A program made the translations under genes and the position numbers. This document shows positions 6,117 to 7,262 of a DNA stretch of 7,262 nucleotides, piece after piece. The notes under the pieces were generated by a model. That model was not told the DNA's origin and searched no databases. It saw nothing but the letters and a program-made list of their open reading frames with translations. How positions within the stretch are numbered: the first letter of the stretch is position 1; each line of letters begins with the position of its first letter. This DNA is from Alphaproteobacteria bacterium (lineage in GTDB: Bacteria > Pseudomonadota > Alphaproteobacteria > Rickettsiales > UBA8987). The DNA is taken from the NCBI GenBank assembly GCA_023269645.1, contig JAHFPR010000051.1, positions 1 through 7,262 on the forward strand. The letters are read 5' to 3'.

Positions 6117-7262
6117 ATGACTTATAACTCTGATCATTTTGATCTTACGAAATGGAAACTGACACTGCCTGTGGACAGTACCGGCAGTATAGTTGGCAAT
6201 GCTTTTGAAGTGACGAACCTGAAGGGGTACGAATCCGCGTATTTCTACGATGCAGCCGATGGTGCAATGGTCTTTGCAGCCCAGACGGACGGAGCGACTA
6301 CGAGCGGAAGCCACTATCCTCGTTCCGAATTGCGGGAGATGAGCGGTGGCAAAACCTATAACTGGAATCTGAGCGAAGGCGGCACGATGACTGCCACCCT
6401 GAAGGTTGATAGCGTTCCGACCCGCACAGATGGCACACCCGGCAGGGAGATCATCGGTCAGATACACGGCCAGAATAAGGAGTTGATCCGCCTCTACTGG
6501 CAGAACAACACGGTGTATTTCATGAATGAGCAGTCGGGCACGGATAACAAGGAACACCAGTTCAATTTCCTGAACGCTGCCGGGCAGGCACCAAATATTG
6601 CCCTTGGCGAAAAGTTTTCCTATAAGATCGATGCTCACGGCAATACAATGAAGGTGGATATATACGCCGACGGCCAGGTCTATAGTTCAACCAGCACGCT
6701 CAATGCCATCTGGCAGGCGGATACGTTCTACTTCAAGGCAGGTGTTTATCTGGGTGTAGACGAAACTCAAGGCTCCGGAACCGGTCAGGTTTCTTTCTAC
6801 GGCCTTGATTACAGCCACATTCTGGGCAGCGGCCTTGGCGGCCTTACGCAAGTTGCTTCCACGCCAGCTCCGACACCTGTCCCGGTGGTTCCTGTTGTGC
6901 CGGTGCTTCCCGTGCCGGCAGCGGATACGACAGGCACTTCCCATGCTGTGAGCGGCACGGATGCCAGTGACAGGCTCATCGGAACCGACAGTGCGGATAG
7001 CATTATAGGCATGGGCGGCAACGACAGTCTAAAAGGCGGTATGGGTGCAGATTATATGCACGGCAACCAGGGCGACGATACCCTGGAAGGCGCGCAGGGC
7101 AACGACACGCTGCTGGGAGGCGAAGGCAACGACAAGATTGTCGGCGGTCAGGGCGATGATTTGATTGTCGGCGGCCTGGGGAATGATTATATCCAGGGGG
7201 ATCTTGGCAACGACTCTATTGATGGCGGTGCGGGTAACGACAGTATCTATGGCGGCGACGGC
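6117..7262 (+). CDS. Secreted RTX-type alginate lyase, polysaccharide lyase family 7, 3' truncated by the window
   Basis: PL7 enzymes cleave alginate by beta-elimination. The frame is open through the window end (382 codons, no stop). The lyase domain spans about residues 6-235, starting DLTKWKLTLP. It has the three PL7 signatures: RSELRE (69-74), QIH (115-117) and YFKAGVY (205-211). These supply the expected active-site Arg69, Gln115, His117 and Tyr211. QIH rather than QVH is usually linked to preference for G-containing blocks. The usual YFKAGVYNQ continues here as LG in place of NQ. A Pro/Val-rich linker (about 249-268) leads to degenerate and then regular calcium-binding RTX nonapeptides. 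There is no signal peptide, and RTX proteins are normally exported by type I secretion using a C-terminal signal, which lies beyond the window. From memory, the closest layout is AlyA3 of Azotobacter vinelandii. Its place after alginate synthesis genes suggests a role in polymer trimming, release or cyst/biofilm dispersal. That role is inferred. Confidence 0.92.
   Translation, partial: MTYNSDHFDLTKWKLTLPVDSTGSIVGNAFEVTNLKGYESAYFYDAADGAMVFAAQTDGATTSGSHYPRSELREMSGGKTYNWNLSEGGTMTATLKVDSVPTRTDGTPGREIIGQIHGQNKELIRLYWQNNTVYFMNEQSGTDNKEHQFNFLNAAGQAPNIALGEKFSYKIDAHGNTMKVDIYADGQVYSSTSTLNAIWQADTFYFKAGVYLGVDETQGSGTGQVSFYGLDYSHILGSGLGGLTQVASTPAPTPVPVVPVVPVLPVPAADTTGTSHAVSGTDASDRLIGTDSADSIIGMGGNDSLKGGMGADYMHGNQGDDTLEGAQGNDTLLGGEGNDKIVGGQGDDLIVGGLGNDYIQGDLGNDSIDGGAGNDSIYGGDG
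7017..7259 (+). repeat. RTX calcium-binding nonapeptide array (nine full units in view)
   Basis: Residues 301-381 of the lyase form nine consecutive nonapeptides of the form G-N/D-D-x-L/I-x-G-G-x, such as GNDTLLGGE and GNDKIVGGQ. The second unit (GADYMHGNQ) is the most divergent. A degenerate lead-in (GTDASDRLIGTDSADSIIG) comes before them. The array folds into a calcium-binding beta-roll after export to the calcium-rich exterior. It continues past the window end, so the total number of repeats is unknown. Confidence 0.93.

Noticed and set aside
5769..6638. 289-codon open frame on the - strand over the leader and start of the lyase
   Set aside because: It overlaps the conserved PL7 domain and the promoter leader, and its translation shows no domain.
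7017..7259. Tandem repeats read as a DNA satellite or CRISPR-like array
   Set aside because: The 27-nt periodicity is explained by RTX nonapeptide codons. DNA units are diverged and there are no spacers.

Overview
The window is part of an alginate-type exopolysaccharide locus from a Gram-negative bacterium, most likely a proteobacterium. Base composition looks moderately GC-rich by eye. All recognised genes are on the + strand. The gene order does not match the Pseudomonas algD-to-algA operon, so this is probably not a close Pseudomonas or Azotobacter relative. The sequence alone does not fix the lineage.

Bases 2-5420 are a tightly packed block with 14-nt overlap, 15-nt and 21-nt junctions, probably one operon that starts upstream. 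It holds the 3' part of algA/manC (bifunctional mannose-6-phosphate isomerase / mannose-1-phosphate guanylyltransferase, making GDP-mannose), algX (periplasmic SGNH-type alginate O-acetyltransferase with a carbohydrate-binding domain), algF (periplasmic O-acetylation accessory protein) and an 818-residue exported Sel1-repeat protein. The Sel1 protein sits where a periplasmic scaffold would be useful and may do the job AlgK does in Pseudomonas.

Bases 5421-6116 are an AT-richer intergenic region. It contains a long imperfect palindrome, a second perfect hairpin, a near-consensus sigma70 promoter with 17-bp spacing and an extended -10, and a short frameshifted reading frame. That frame resembles the N-terminus of AlgE-type mannuronan C5-epimerases or other parallel beta-helix proteins. 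I read it as the relic of a secreted epimerase or beta-helix enzyme.

Bases 6117-7262 encode a protein that runs off the window. It has a polysaccharide lyase family 7 (alginate lyase) domain, a Pro/Val-rich linker and an array of calcium-binding RTX nonapeptides. It has no N-terminal signal peptide, which fits type I secretion. The known protein it most resembles in layout, from memory, is AlyA3 of Azotobacter vinelandii.

Together the region suggests a cell that makes O-acetylated alginate through the envelope machinery and modifies or trims the released polymer with RTX enzymes exported separately. The most interesting points are this lyase beside the synthesis genes, the epimerase-like relic and the oversized Sel1 protein.
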